Assembly (NCBI GenBank): GCA_025024175.1
Contig: QCXZ01000137.1
Coordinates: forward strand, 60,662,911-60,726,910
Reading direction: 5' to 3'
From: Rhyzopertha dominica
Taxonomy: Eukaryota > Arthropoda > Insecta > Coleoptera > Bostrichidae
DNA: 64,000 nucleotides
The notes below the pieces were generated by a model. It saw nothing but the letters and a program-made list of their open reading frames with translations, did not search any database and had not been told where the DNA came from. This document shows positions 47,460-60,029 of the stretch, piece after piece. Position 1 is the stretch's first letter. The number at the start of each line of letters is the position of its first letter. Position numbers and translations under genes: made by a program.

Positions 47460-50400
47460 ATACACGTAAAAAACCAGCAAAAATAAAACAACAGTAAAAA
47501 AAACAATAAATAGGAACAAAAATAAAAGCAAAAACGGTGAAAACAACAGCAACCAAAGAGGAAAAATCTTAATCACGATAGTTACAATTATCAGTAGAGA
47601 AAAAATAGTCATTGCGTATGCCTAAATAAACATTTCGTCCTCCCATGGAACAGGCACAGAAACAGAGTGTACTTTTATTTCAGTTGGCACAAAACGTAGT
47701 TTTTAAATTGGGACATATTATGGTTAATGTACTTTTTTTGCAAGATTCCTTTGCTGCGTTTCACTTATTAAAAAAAAAGAGCGCTTTTTTTACAAGAAAA
47801 TTGTTATAGTTAACCTTTACTCCACGTTGTGATACTAATCATGAAACAACCATAAATATTATCTTCAGTTTTCATGGCATAGTTGATTCGATGCGCCAGG
47901 ACAGTAATTTAAAAAAAATCTATAAATGTATCTGTAACTTTTAAATCGTAAAAAATTGACTAACCACGTTATCTATTGGAAATGAGCTTCTCTACCACCT
48001 GCGTCAGTTTGGACCATCACATTTGAGACATCTTGTAAAATTTAAGTATAAAAAAGAAATAAGAAATTAATTCATTCGAGAGCAAATGAGAAAATACAGA
48101 AAATATAAGTATTCTACATAATGCTCATATACAGTGCACATCTAAAGCCTCTTTTCCCCATATTCATCTTTGAAACCGTTAAATTAGGAGTTTAGCATTA
48201 TATGCTGGTAAAATAGTTGAACAAAGATCTTCTATTACAGGAAATACTTTTTTCTCAAAATCGAAGGAATTACAGTCGCTAACAAACAAAAATTTATAAA
48301 TAGGAAATTCTAATTTGCTTGAAAGCCACTTCCATTACTTAGTTGGGTTCCGAGAGTGGCATTTTTAAGTGCAATACTAACAACCGCGTATAATACACTG
48401 GCACTTGTAAGTCTTTTACATACATAAAAAGCTAACGTTTGTCCTAAGCACTTTTAAAATAATAATATTTTCTTTTGCTACCAAAACAATAAAATTAAAT
48501 TCTGTTGATTTTACGTGAATGCTGTTTCATTTGCTACTCTCTCAAAAGTTTTATGGATATAGTTAAGATATTTTTAGGCACTTCTTTGCTCTACATATAA
48601 TTCTTGTGTGGACTATTACCTAGACCTAAATGAAACTTTCGGTTTCAGCTTTACCTGATTTCAGCGCAGTTGCTAGACGTCTTTTACGGCTTAGGTAAGT
48701 GTCTTCTCCTCCAAGTCTTTTAAAAAGTGTTCTATGAAAGAAATGATTAGTTTATGACTAATTAGATATAATTGTGAATAAGAAGTAATATGCTTCTTTA
48801 ATTAGAAGATATCCGCCACAAATTCATAAAAAATATTCAAATCGGTGTATATCCAAATACACGAAAGTAGCATTTAAAATAATATTACCATCAATTTTTA
48901 TGTTTGTTGTGTCAAATAGGAAGATTACGTTACAGTCCGAAACGCCAATGCAACATACTTGTTGACTAGGATTCAAACATACACCTCACTAAAACTGACA
49001 GATAATCCATCCAGCTGAAAATTACTGCAGATGCAGCGCCATCAGCTCAATCACAACCTTCCATCCATTAACGCCATTCCTGCAATGAGACTAAATAATT
49101 CAAACGTCTGCGGTGCCAAGCACCATCGGCGTCGTTTCAGTTTGCAATAATTTCAATGGTATTCAATCCGCGAGAGCTGTAGGTAGCCTCCTTTGATGCC
49201 TATTTGCATAACGCTCTTACGGACGACTTCATTTGGGAATCACAACTCGGCAAACGATGATAAGAAACTCGAGCTGTTGCGGTGACGTTTACGGGCATAG
49301 CGATAAAAGAAACTAGAAACTGCTTTTATTTTTTATCTTGTTAGTAATAAGTATCTGCAAAACGCGGAAATGAATTATAACTAGGTTTTTGTTGTAATTT
49401 CTCTAAATCACAAGGCCTAATATAAATAATAATAATAATAACAATAATAATAATAATAATAATATTTGTTATTGTTGTTGTTACATTTAAAACTAACATA
49501 TGTCTCTAAACAACAAAAGGTACACTGTTCAGGTGCTGAAATCAGCAACAGTTCCACAGTGCCTCCTCCTAAACTAAAATTACTATCCTAAAATTACACA
49601 TTACCTAGAAAAAGAAATTAACGGAAAATGAAATGCAAATGGCAAATTAACAGTAATAGATAGCGAGAACACGTAAAAAACACCAATAAAAAAAGAATGG
49701 AAGAGGAAGAAAAAGTGAAATTCAGAGACAAAAAGAGCAAAGATATTAAAGTAATGCAATGTATACCACCAATTCAGAATGAAGTGATGATAATATTAGC
49801 AGCAAATGTCACTGCGATCGAAGCAATTGTTGTTTAAGCTGTAATTTAAAAGCATTGGCGGATGGTGAATATCTTTTACTGTTGATACACAAAAACATGA
49901 AACAATAACAATAAAGAATAAGGTTCTTCACGCAGAATCAAATGTTAAAGCTTTTTAGTGTCTTGAAATTGGTAAACAGTTTAAATATGTAAGTATTAAA
50001 TCTTTTAGTAATAAATAAGAATAGAATGCGGGATGTCCGCCTTTCTTAATTTGAAGACGGAAGGGACATTATGGCACCTTTTTCAAAACACATGTCAAAA
50101 TAAAAAAATAAAACATGCTTTAGAAGTTAGTTACAGAAATGTGATTGTCAATTATTCTAACCTTTTCTGGATTAACTTACGTGATATTTTAACATGTTAT
50201 TCTTGTTTGCGGATGCTGAACGCTTTTTACTCATGTGGGAAGTGCCGCATACTAACATAGTTTTTCACTTTTCCACCATTTGCGATTTGGTTCACTATTG
50301 TTTGTGCTGTATATGTTTGTTGGTAATTCAAACCTAAATTTACAGTCGATAAAGGTTACTATATGAAAATATAAATATGAAATATATACTGCTATTATTT

Positions 50401-50687
50401 TCAATGACGAATGTTGTTGCTTAGGCCATGATAACAATAATAACTACAAATATAAAACAAAAAGAGCACCTACCGATAACAATGAAAGTACAATTGAAAA
50501 AAATTCCGATGGGATTTAGAAATGTGAAAGGATTAAAGTACAAAACGTAAAATTATGAATTTTTCATTAGCATTAAAAATGTTTTAGAATACTGTAAATC
50601 AAGACAATGCGGAAAAACCTTCATTCATGTTATAACGATTAGCATGTTCCTCTAATTTTTAAACAGTTTTTTTTATACAGTTTTATA
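47460..50687. other. Unassigned stretch with a microsatellite
   Basis: No gene recognised. An imperfect AAT repeat followed by TTG units lies at about 49,425-49,482. The part from about 49,010 to 49,310 is richer in G and C than its surroundings without a readable frame. Confidence 0.4.
49425..49482. repeat. (AAT)n / (TTG)n microsatellite
   Basis: About 14 AAT/AAC units followed by several TTG/TTA units. Confidence 0.9.
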
Positions 50688-51361
50688 CAGGGTTTCTATA
50701 AAAATGATTCGTGCAACGCGGACGGCATTGATTACTGAATTCTGTGTGCCGCCTTTTTATAACTGCTGCCAAGCTACAATACGCACGGCGATGACTGAGG
50801 ACGATAGTACTGAAGGTTGCACATCATGTCACGAAATTGATGGTTTTATAAAGATTTTCCAACAATGTACGGCTCTATTTTTCTTTCAAAGGTAAGAAAT
50901 AACAATAATTATTATTGGTATAGTAGGCTTGTGGCAACTTCTGCGTGCAGTCTACACACTGTTGAAGCTTTGTGTAGTGCAGCTAACGTTAATACCACTT
51001 AGTTTGTGAATTGTACCATTTCGACGCCTTCAATCCATCATATTGCAATTATTTAACAGGCTAATTGTAGCCATAACCTCATAAATACGATACATAACCT
51101 AAAAGTTAAACGAAACCTTGTCAGGCCACGGCTCCGAAATATGAGCTTTCTGAAAACTTAAAGTTGATTACGCACAAAACACTACAGAATATTTTGAAAA
51201 TACAAACTCCCATTAAAATATATCAAATAATTCAACAATCGACAGAATACAAGTATACGTCAAATCAGTTGTTGTGTTCACCTTCCTGAGAGGCGGCAAA
51301 CTGATTTAATCGATAATTTCCATATGCTCCCTGGATGCATGAATCATTTATAGAAACCCTG
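50688..51361 (+). mobile_element. 'CAGGGTTTCTAT' family, 674-bp copy
   Basis: Starts CAGGGTTTCTATAAAAATGA and ends ATCATTTATAGAAACCCTG, flanked by TA on both sides. The outer parts match the short MITE copies. An additional ~300 bp in the middle (about 50,800-51,115) is shared, in reverse, with the long copy at 39.4-40.3 kb. No transposase frame. Confidence 0.85.
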
Positions 51362-52895
51362 TAGATATAAAACGCGGCCATATACTTTAGTTGGCATAAA
51401 ATCATTTGACCGACAAAATTTGTAACGAATTAAGTACTTATTTTTGAAAAGAAAACCTCTAATGGTATTGTGTTACGGTACATCGCCTGTAATTTATTAT
51501 TACGCGTGCATTTAATTTATGTCCTAATTTTATTTTTAAATTTAAAAATAATTTGATACTTTACAGTTATAGACTAGTCACCTTATTTTAACGATTTCTT
51601 TTTCAAATTTAGGTTTAGCTGTGGGTTTATTTACTGACTGATACGTGAATAATCTACAAAAAAAGCGTTTTTAAGAATTTGCATTAATCATACTATTAGG
51701 ACAGTGTTATTTATTACATTTTGTATTAGTTTATAAACATTAGCTATGAGATAGACACTGAAAACATTATTTTACCTGTCTTCTTAGGTAAGCTTTCAAC
51801 CAGTGAGTATAAAAGTATTCATATGTTTTCTGCATCTTCTGAAAGCCTCCACCACTGTCAAAAATTAATGAAAAAATGATGTCATGATATGATGATAACG
51901 ATATCTTAAGCTTATACTTAAGCTGTTCGTATTCAAATACTCTAACAAGTATTTTTGAAAACTGGTATTAAATTTAATCTCTTTAGTCTATCACTTCAAA
52001 GTAGTAACAGTAATTGAACTAAGCAATAAATTTTAAAAAATTTTTAGCGAATACGGAACCAACATTATTTTTGTTTTTTTATTAGTTACGTTTCACTGCC
52101 ATAATATTAAAATTGTAAACATTATAAAGTAATTAATAAAACACTGTTTTTATGACGGTTTAATTTTGTTCGCAGGTCCATTTCCGCGCACCGCCTTCGT
52201 AACCCCTTCGTCCTTGTAAACATACTGTAAAGCAAAGGGAATGCGATTAAAGCGTAAGTTGAAACCATTTTATTTGCCACATTGAAAATACATGCTTCCC
52301 CGGGGAGGTCTGCTTTCCACATTTAGGACCGTGGAGTACAACCATGCATTTACATTTAGATTGTTCTGAAAGATTTCAGGCTGTGTCGGTTTAGCGGACG
52401 TGCTGCTTGGTTGGGTAGTTATGATTTACAAAAGATTTCTATACGACTTGTCGGGAACTTTAAAGTGTTTGAGTACTGCAGCGATACAGAAGTTTTCGAG
52501 TAGTTAAAGATTGAATTTGCGGCTTGATATGAAACTTGATAGAAGCGGTCGTTTGCTTTCTTGCGTAACTTGTACAGTTTCTTATGAAAGACTTCGTAGA
52601 AAGCTTGTTAAGCTTATTATATTTCAAATCAGTAAATGAGAATATAAAGTAGTTGATCGAGAAAGGATGGAATCGCTATTATTGTAAAATGGCAACGGAA
52701 GTAAAATACCACATAACTTTGTTGCCATCAAAAAGGTTCGCTTGAAGAATGGTCTGATATATCAAATTTGATGGATTAATTAATAAGCGCTAGAAAGGAA
52801 TTATACTCAGTAATTTTATACATAGAACCAAGCCGGTAGTGAGGTTTTGATTTTAGAGTGGGCAACGGAAATTTTATGGAGGGCAAACTTGTTTT
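51362..52895. other. Unassigned stretch
   Basis: Nothing recognised. Confidence 0.4.
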
Positions 52896-52901
52896 CATTT
52901 A

Positions 52902-53350
52902 CGAGGGTCATATCAAAATTTCTGCACACAACACAGCTCGCATATGAAACGTATATTTTAGAAAAAATGCAATAAAGTCGTTCAATATAATCCCCTGGCA
53001 CATCCAAAACACGTTGCCATCGCTTCAGCAGTAATGTAATGTCGTTAAATACGCCATTTTTGTCAAGATGTTTCAATAGTTGTAACGCATATGCTGTTGC
53101 GGAGCTTTTATTCTTCCAAATCAATAAATTGGACTTCACGAAATTCTCCTTAGAACTTGAGGAACAGAACGAAATCTGGAGGACTCATGTCAGGCCTGCA
53201 CGGGGGATTTGGGAGAATTTCACAGTAGTTCTTCTCGCAAACTTCTTTGACTGATACTGCTTTATGCAATCAAGCGTTGTCGTGCAAGAGAATTACGCCG
53301 CTGTCTTTCATACCTCGTCTACACTTTTGGAATCATGCATTTAAATTTTC
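52902..53350 (-). pseudogene. Mariner (DD34D) transposase relic with 3' terminus
   Basis: On the minus strand two frames read SGVILLHDNA, a stop, then CRPDMSPPDFVLF, and after a frameshift ALQLLKHLDKNGV and RWQRVLDVPGDYIE. The second catalytic Asp (HDNA) and third (PPDF) are separated by 34 positions, the mariner DD34D signature. The 3' terminus is CGAGGGTCATATC next to a TA at 52,900-52,901, as expected for a mariner end. The N-terminal half and the other terminus were not found. It is dead by stop, frameshift and truncation. Confidence 0.82.
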
Positions 53351-53639
53351 TACAAGGGAGACAAATACATTTGTCTTTTGGTATTTGTCTATTGCTATCA
53401 GCAATGCACTGGGTAGCCCATAACTGCCTCTCCAGCGAAAATGTCTTGTGGTAACGGCAAAACACCAAAAATGTAGCAACAAGTATTTCTTTTGTTCTTC
53501 GTTTGGTAACATAATTAAGGTGCAAAGTAACCTTTCCTAGAAGCCCTTACTACATAAATAAATAAATAAAACTCTAAATTAAAAGCTAAACCTACTGTTT
53601 ATGCCACAGTAGGAAGAAATAAGAGTAAAAAGCTATTAT

Positions 53640-54153
53640 TTTATGGACGTATGGCACGATTTGACGTTCAAAGGTGAGAAGAGAGGTTAAGTCTAGAGAA
53701 CGTGCAGGACAATCGGTCTATCCAACGCTGGCGATACTGCTGGTCAATTAAGGCAGACAGTCTCTGCTGAAGTGCGGTGGTTCAACATTATGTTAATACC
53801 AATAGCTAGTACGAGAAACTAGAGGCACATCCTCAAGTAGATCCACCAACTTGTTATGGACAAACTGAACTGAATTAATGACTTTTAAGAATATGCATTC
53901 ACTTAAAGTAAAATAACTGTACTAAACGTACCACTTCTCGACCAAACATCGCCTCATCAGTGAACAGAACATAAGACAGAAAGTTAGGGTTCCCGTTATT
54001 TTTGCTCAATAGCCCTTCGCAAAACGTTGGTGTTAGGAAAAAATGCCTTTGTAGTGATAATCGTTGGTGGAGTTTTCTTTCAAAGCGTTTAAACAGAGCT
54101 CCTCCACATCGCCAATTGGCGAGAAACTGCTCTTTGAGTGGGACTTTCTTCAA
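53640..54153 (-). pseudogene. Tc3-like DDE transposase relic, second copy
   Basis: The minus strand gives PTFCEGLLSKNNGNPNFLSY followed by VLFTDEAMFGRE (first catalytic Asp, codon 53,956-53,958), then, after a gap and frameshift, KLVDLLEDVPLVSR and YWYQHNVEPPHF, and RWIDR in a third frame. The block order matches Tc3-like insect transposases. The second catalytic Asp (normally QHDGAP) is Asn here. It belongs to the same superfamily as the relic at 15.75 kb. Confidence 0.72.
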
Positions 54154-54159
54154 ACATGT

Positions 54160-55529
54160 ATAATACGATATTTTTCATTTTACATCATTCGTACACCTCT
54201 TTCTTGCAGGACTTCCAACTTCCAAGCGTTTGGGAATTACTTGCTATGTTTCTCTTCCTCTCCTTATTGCGATCAAAATTGTTTTATGATTGGGATAGCG
54301 GTTATTGTCTGAAAAACGTTCGTCATAAGCAGACTGCCCCCAGTGTGCTTCTTTCGTACATTCTCCACAAAACGATCATTTCAATATAATCTCCAGCTAA
54401 ATACATTTCTGCGACAGATTTATTTTAGCAATATTCACAAATCAAATGGTTGTATTCGAGGTAAAAAGGCCTGTTCACAATAATGTCGTTCGTTTCACCT
54501 ATTTTTGGTTTCCTGACAACGTATTTTGTTCCCGCAGTCCTTCGGATTCATGATTAGTCATTTGCAAACGTTTTTTTCTCTCAAACGCAAAAGATAAGAA
54601 CTTTTTTGTAAAAGAATTTTAGCTTTAGAATTGCTTATACTATTTGCACATTTTAAATGGAGAGCGAATTGTGGGTCACGCTTGATTGTGTTTACAAAAA
54701 CATCCTAAAAGGCATATAATTCTGTATGATTTTATGTATACATTTTATTATATTCTTTCGTGTTAGTATTGAAGCCCACTCTGATCTCTTTTAGTTAAGG
54801 GCCTGTATTAGTCATTATTATAACTATACTGAAGCTGTTCTCACGATTTTGCACTGAGTAGATCTTGATCAATAAAATGTTCCTAAATGAGTCCTAGAAA
54901 TCTGATTAAAAAACAGGTGGCTTGATGACTATTCAAAATTGACCATTGTATTAATCATAGTCCAGTCTAGTCGAAATTACGAGTAGGTAATAAGTACACG
55001 AAACCTAATAGTTCGTACACTATAAATATAGCTTGAACTATCTTATTGCTTAGTAAATCGTACAGAGATGAATGACTCGAAATGTACAGTGCAGCACTCA
55101 TAATGAAAAACGTTTTGTATTGGTTAAATGGACCGGAGATCTTTTACTGCTTCTGTATACAGTCCAGCATTTTACTAACCTGAGGAATTTAGCTGCAACA
55201 GAATGACTTCGTTTTTTGCAATATTTGTATGTTAGAAATGATGAAGCCAAAACTGTAGATTAAAGTGAACATAGTGAGGAATTAAAACCTCCAACTCGGT
55301 TTTTAATTAATGTCTCGGAGTGTGAGCAAATTACAGGTCAACGAATTTCGCTTAAGAATGTATTCACACAACTTTTTTTTAACTAGCCTTATATTACACA
55401 GCCTTGTGAACCGATACTTGCAAAAAATTATTTACATTGAAAGGATGTCGAAAATAAGTTCAAGAACTCTTCTGCAGCTTAGACGATATTCTCTGTATGA
55501 GACAGTCGATAATTTATTAAATAATTTTA
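54160..55529. other. Unassigned stretch
   Basis: Nothing recognised. Confidence 0.4.
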
Positions 55530-55531
55530 TA

Positions 55532-56612
55532 CACCATAACGTCCCATTTTCGTTGTAATTGTAAGATATCTTGGTAACTATTAAGGCTAGAGGGTTGTGG
55601 TTTCGACATTATTGTATTACTTTTTTGTTCTGAATTCAGCTGTACCGTCGCCATTTTTGTATCAACTCTTGTTTTAAAGCCATAGCCAACTTTTGGAAAA
55701 TGTAACAGTTCTTCAGTTCTCAATATCTCGATTGGCTATGTAGACACAATAAAAAACAGTAAAAACCTTTTTATAGATATTTTAGTCTGAATTCAGTGGC
55801 GTACTCAGAATTTTTTTAGGGCGTCACATTTTTGAGATATAACACAAACTTGCAATTTTTTAAATGTATACCATAGTTGGCTTTGCTATGGCTGAACAGA
55901 ACTATTTTTTCCGATTAGGAAATTGTATACATTGTTAGGTTTATCTTTACTAATTTTGGCATAATTCCAATTTTTGTAAAAATTTAATGAGTTTTTCGTC
56001 AAAATGGATGTAAATATTTGATGATAAACAATGCATAGGTACTTATCTCTAAATAAACAATCATTTTCATTAGTTATATGGCCTCCTAGGTTATCGATAA
56101 AAAAATGCATGAGCGCTCTTAGGAGTCTTATGTATGTATTCAAATATGCATATATTATTTTTAAAGGATTAAAATTTTTATAAAATAAATATATAAAATT
56201 TTAATATAAATTATATCGTATATTTTCTTATCCCGTAGCCTCCTGGATGTAAACGTAAAATATGATTAAATTATTTCAAAAAATTTAAATAATTCCAAAA
56301 TTAGTAAAAATAAACCTAACAATGTATACATTTTTTAATCAGAAAAAATAGGCCTTTTCAACCATAGCAAAGCCAACTATGGTTTCTATTTAAAAAAATG
56401 CAAGCTTGTGTTATATATGAAAAATGTTACCTCCTAAAAAATTACATTTTCCAAGAGCTGGCTATGGCTTTAAAACAATAGACGATACAAAAATCGCGAN
56501 AGTACAGCTGAACTCAGAACAAAAAAGTAATACAGTAATGTCGAAACCGCAACCCTCTAGCGTTAATAGTTACCGAGATACCCTACAATTACAACGAAAA
56601 TGGGACACCCTG
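55532..56612. mobile_element. Inverted-repeat element, 1,081 bp, TA flanks
   Basis: The right end GGGACACCCTG is matched by a decayed left end, and TA lies outside both (55,530-55,531; 56,613-56,614). The ends ACAACGAAAATGGGAC and its complement start inverted arms that pair for roughly 350-430 bp each, meeting in an AT-rich centre near 56,150. The left arm has about 110 bp (55,701-55,812) with no counterpart in the right arm; it includes a hAT-like CAGTGGCGTACTCAGAA. A 67-codon frame in the right arm and a 68-codon frame in the left arm are mirror images and probably not coding. Confidence 0.78.
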
Positions 56613-56712
56613 TACAATATAATATAAACTATAGGCACTGTAAGTATGCTCATTTGTATAAAAAGCAACATACGCTGTGACAAACAAACTTTGCATTAGC
56701 TCCGAGATAACT

Positions 56713-56864
56713 ATGCCCACGATGAACTCGGCTCTGAAGATGCTAACCACAGAAGTGGAGGAAACGTCAGGGAGGAGGAAATTGCCACGACCACGGCCAA
56801 CTAACCCGGAATCATCTACCAGTAGAGTCTCCAACCGCGAAAGCCTTAATCAGTATAACATGTA
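56713..56864 (+). pseudogene. Penelope-like 3' end relic
   Basis: The frame contains SALKMLTTEVEETS and RPRPTN, matching SPLKMLSTVVAETS and RPRPSS of the PLE relic at 16.2-16.4 kb. CTGAAGA (56,734-56,740), a CCAC/GTGG stem and GAAACGTC (56,761-56,768) form the same hammerhead-like tail. Only the last ~150 bp survive. Confidence 0.5.
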
Positions 56865-58137
56865 ATCTGCCAAGTTAGCTTGCACTACATACTTCAATTA
56901 GAGACACAGTAAAATGTAGATGTACGTATGTACCCTAACCAGCTGCAGACGGAAACATTTCGTTTTTGATGAGGTAATGATGAAACGTTAGAGAAAATTT
57001 AGATAGCGACTACATCTACTTATGGTTTTGCCTTTACAGCACAGCATAGACGTGCATTTTATTATTATTTCTATACTTTCATATTCTTTCATAAGGACTA
57101 TTTACCCTATATAATTACAAGATTGTACCATCCTGTTTAAGAATAATTTAGGATTTACTATAAGTACTATCAGGAACTTATAAAGTTGGCGATAACTGTA
57201 AGCCACAAGGGCAGCGTTACACTCGTAAATTGCGTACTGAACACCGGCTCATCTATCAGTTGAAACTTCACCCTGCTCTCTTGCTGAACTAACCACACAT
57301 AAACCACGATCTGATGCCAACGTGGCCGATAAAGTTAAAGTTAACGGCGCACGTCGAACCACTCGCAATGGCGTCTATATCTTCCGCAGATTCCGCATTA
57401 CGGTCGTCGAATCCGAGAAAATATTGAGTCATAAAGGATCGAGGTGCCGTAAGCCGCACGGTTACAACGGCTAGGCAGATAACAGTTTTATGCATCGAAT
57501 GATATGGAGAAAGTATAACAGGAAAAGCGATGCGACATACGGAAACGTCATTTTTGAAGGCGTGCTTCGGAATACATATGGTAGGGAGCAGTTGCATTTT
57601 GTTGTGAGATGTAGGTCAATATTAGTCAGCCTTGGCATTCTTATACCTAAATGTTTATAAGATCAGCCCCATGATATGAAGTAACGTAGAACATTTCTCC
57701 AACGTTTAATAATATGTAGGCTTTTGCGTGAGGATAATGAAATAATTGTCAGGCTGGTAAAGTAAAATAAAAAAAGTATAAACACAACTTACTAAAATCT
57801 GTTTGGTACAATTCCCTACAATGTTTAGGTCCTGCTTCCCTTTGCAAGATATGTCTAGGTGATTGCCCTGTTGGCATGACAAATTGTAAACAACAGACAC
57901 CCGTATACTTTAAAAGTAAATCTTGAATAACATTCAATAAATTACCACAATAACTAGGTACTGGTTCTTTCGTTTTCGGTTGTGCTTCCTTATCACTATC
58001 GCTTAAATATATAAATATTAGCAAGTAATCATAATTTCATTTACCAGTCGGGCGGCTCCACTACACTTTAGTTTGTTGTAATTGTTTTGTTAAACAGCTT
58101 CTGCATGTTTGAAAATGCATGACTCCACTCTTCAATG
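56865..58137. other. Mostly unassigned; one retrozyme tail
   Basis: A CAGCACAGCATAGACGTGCA tail of the retrozyme family lies at about 57,037-57,063. A CpG-rich part at about 57,190-57,480 includes a 102-codon minus-strand frame (57,289-57,597). I could not match it to a family and list it only as a possible exon region. Confidence 0.4.
57037..57063 (+). repeat. 5'-truncated tail of the retrozyme family
   Basis: CAGCACAGCATAGACGTGCA followed by TTTTA matches the 3' end of the element at 37.5-38.05 kb with one difference. The ribozyme is absent. 5' truncation is what target-primed reverse transcription produces. Confidence 0.55.
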
Positions 58138-58139
58138 GC

Positions 58140-58320
58140 TTAAAATGCAACACTATGGTGTCCTCTGCACCGTAACCAACTGACAGAGATCTGTTTCGCT
58201 GTTGTTAAAGCCTGTCATTCTAGTTCAGAAAGCATGGTATACAACTTGTTTTGCCTATGTACCAAAGGCTTGGTGTGCTGTTAGTAGAAAATTACATGGC
58301 AGTGCCATATGTCAACTACA
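58140..58320 (-). repeat. Degenerate retrozyme relative, minus strand
   Basis: Read on the minus strand the blocks follow the order of the intact element reversed from its 5' side: a TGGCACTGCCATG block, then ACCAAGCCTTTGGTACATA and GGCAAAACAAGT, AACTAGAATGACAGG in place of the hammerhead core, ACAGCGAAAC, CAGTTGGTTACGG, and the terminal TGCATTTTAA. The GAAA core and one side of stem II persist but CTGATGA is lost, so it should not cleave. Confidence 0.6.
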
Positions 58321-58331
58321 ACTGCATTGTA

Positions 58332-58990
58332 TCTTGCGACGCATTCTACAGAAAATCATTTCCACTTTGTTATTGCAAATTATCATTTTGTAGTAATTGC
58401 GACAGTTGACATCTTCGCATGCACACTTCTTCTGATTTTCTGAAATTACAACAGTATGCAGCAAGCAGCACAGATGTAACATGGCGATTGGTGGGGATGA
58501 GATGCTTAGTTTTATAGTCCATGCACCTCTGTAACAAAATTTGACTAAAGTCTTAAATAATTTTAACAATAGGAGTACTTGGGGAGATATCCAATCTGGT
58601 GATTTACGATGATGAACGACGTCATACAATTCAGATGCAAGCAGTTGCGTTTAGCTCTTCAACAGTGTCTGCTGTTTTGGTGAATAGTATAACGATATTT
58701 TTATTAATATAATAAAATGGATTTGTGGCGTCCACGATATTGCGTCTAAAATGAGGGTGGGGACTTTGAAGTCTTCGAATCTGCAGATAATATTCAATTT
58801 AATGAAATGAAGGCAGGTAAGAAATTTGGTTATTTTTACTTTAAATTAAGACATTAAATGTATTATTCAGATGATTAACATTAAATATTTCTAACCAAAG
58901 AAATGAGACTCCATTTGCCTATTGAGGTTTGCCCGATTGTACGAAATGCCTAAAATTATTNTTTAAACCAAGGAACGAAGGCTGCATTAA
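58332..58990. other. Unassigned stretch
   Basis: Nothing recognised. Confidence 0.4.
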
Positions 58991-59043
58991 AAACAACTAG
59001 GTTTCCTTGAGCAAAAAGTGTTAGTTGTAACTAAGAAAATTTA

Positions 59044-59600
59044 GTGGCAACCAGCAGAAAACATAAAATTCCTATTATAAAAAAATATAGTGAAGGGGAA
59101 ATGCAGCATATTAAGGCAACAATCTACAGTATGTATGACAATAAGGAAGTACCAATGTTGGAAGGAATTAAGTCGCAACTTAACATAGAAGGTTTTCCAT
59201 TTCCCTACTGTCATAACACGCTTCGAAAGTTGTCGCAACGTATAGGTTTTACCTATTTAACAATTAACAAAAGAATTGTCATTATGGAATCTGAGAGGCT
59301 GAAGGTTTGGATAACAAAATTTAATTTATACAAACGGTTCGGCAATACAGAGCAAAAAGGCTTATGCTTGTGCACCTGATGATGTTTCAAATAAGTGCCT
59401 GCTACTTACGCCGCCATCAAGAGGGAAAAGTGTAATAATGTTACATGCTTGTTTAGCAAATGGTTGGATAAAAAATAGTCTGCTTCTTTCTGCTAAAAAC
59501 ATCAGATTGCTGATTATCATAGCGACATTAACCACGAACTTTTGAAAACTGGTTAAATAATCAGTTACTTGATTCACCAGATTGTGTATCCCTCAAGTAA
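59044..59600 (+). pseudogene. IS630/Tc1-superfamily transposase relic
   Basis: The 111-codon frame starting 59,044 contains QHIKATIYSMYDNKEVPMLE, SQLNIEG, CHNTLRKLSQRIGFTYL and IVIMESERLKVWITKF. This is the paired helix-turn-helix N-terminus of a transposase family common in insects (..TLxRxLKxLGFxYKK...LMERPDIVAWR..). In another frame from about 59,370 follow TPPSRGKSVIMLHACLANGW, then DYHSDINHE (third frame) and ENWLNNQLLDSPDCVSLK. The block with the first catalytic Asp (DETW) is deleted, and nothing with the second or third residue remains. Termini were not found. Confidence 0.7.
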
Positions 59601-59775
59601 TCCTATTGTTAAAATTATTTTTTAGTTCTTAGTCAAATTTTCTTACAGAAATTCATGGACTATATGCGTCGGATCCCTCTTAGAGCTGTATGCCGGCGGT
59701 AGACGCCGACAAAGTATTAAAATTAATACTAAATATTAAGTAGTACAAATTACAAAAAAAGTTTATTTTTTATTA

Positions 59776-60020
59776 CAGGGCTTCTATAAATGATTCATGC
59801 AATGCGGGCGGCGTTGATTTCTAATCCTTTGTGCCGCCTTTTTGTAACTGCTGCCAAGCTACAATATGCACGGCGATAGTACTGAAGGTTGTAGATCAAT
59901 GCCACTCCACAGCTCCGAAATGTAACCTTTCTGCAACCTTAAAGTTGATTACCCACAAAACACTACAGAATATGTTGAAAATACACACTCCCACGTGTTT
60001 TCTCATATTAAAATATAAAT
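59776..60020 (+). mobile_element. 'CAGGGTTTCTAT' MITE, 3'-truncated copy
   Basis: Starts CAGGGCTTCTATAAATGATT after TTA and stays collinear with the other copies until about 60,020, then diverges; the right-hand inverted end is missing. Confidence 0.75.
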
Positions 60021-60029
60021 ATAAAAATA

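Noticed and set aside
56424..56627. 67-codon frame as a gene
   Set aside because: It lies in the inverted arm of the 55.5-56.6 kb element and has a mirror-image counterpart at 55,517-55,723.
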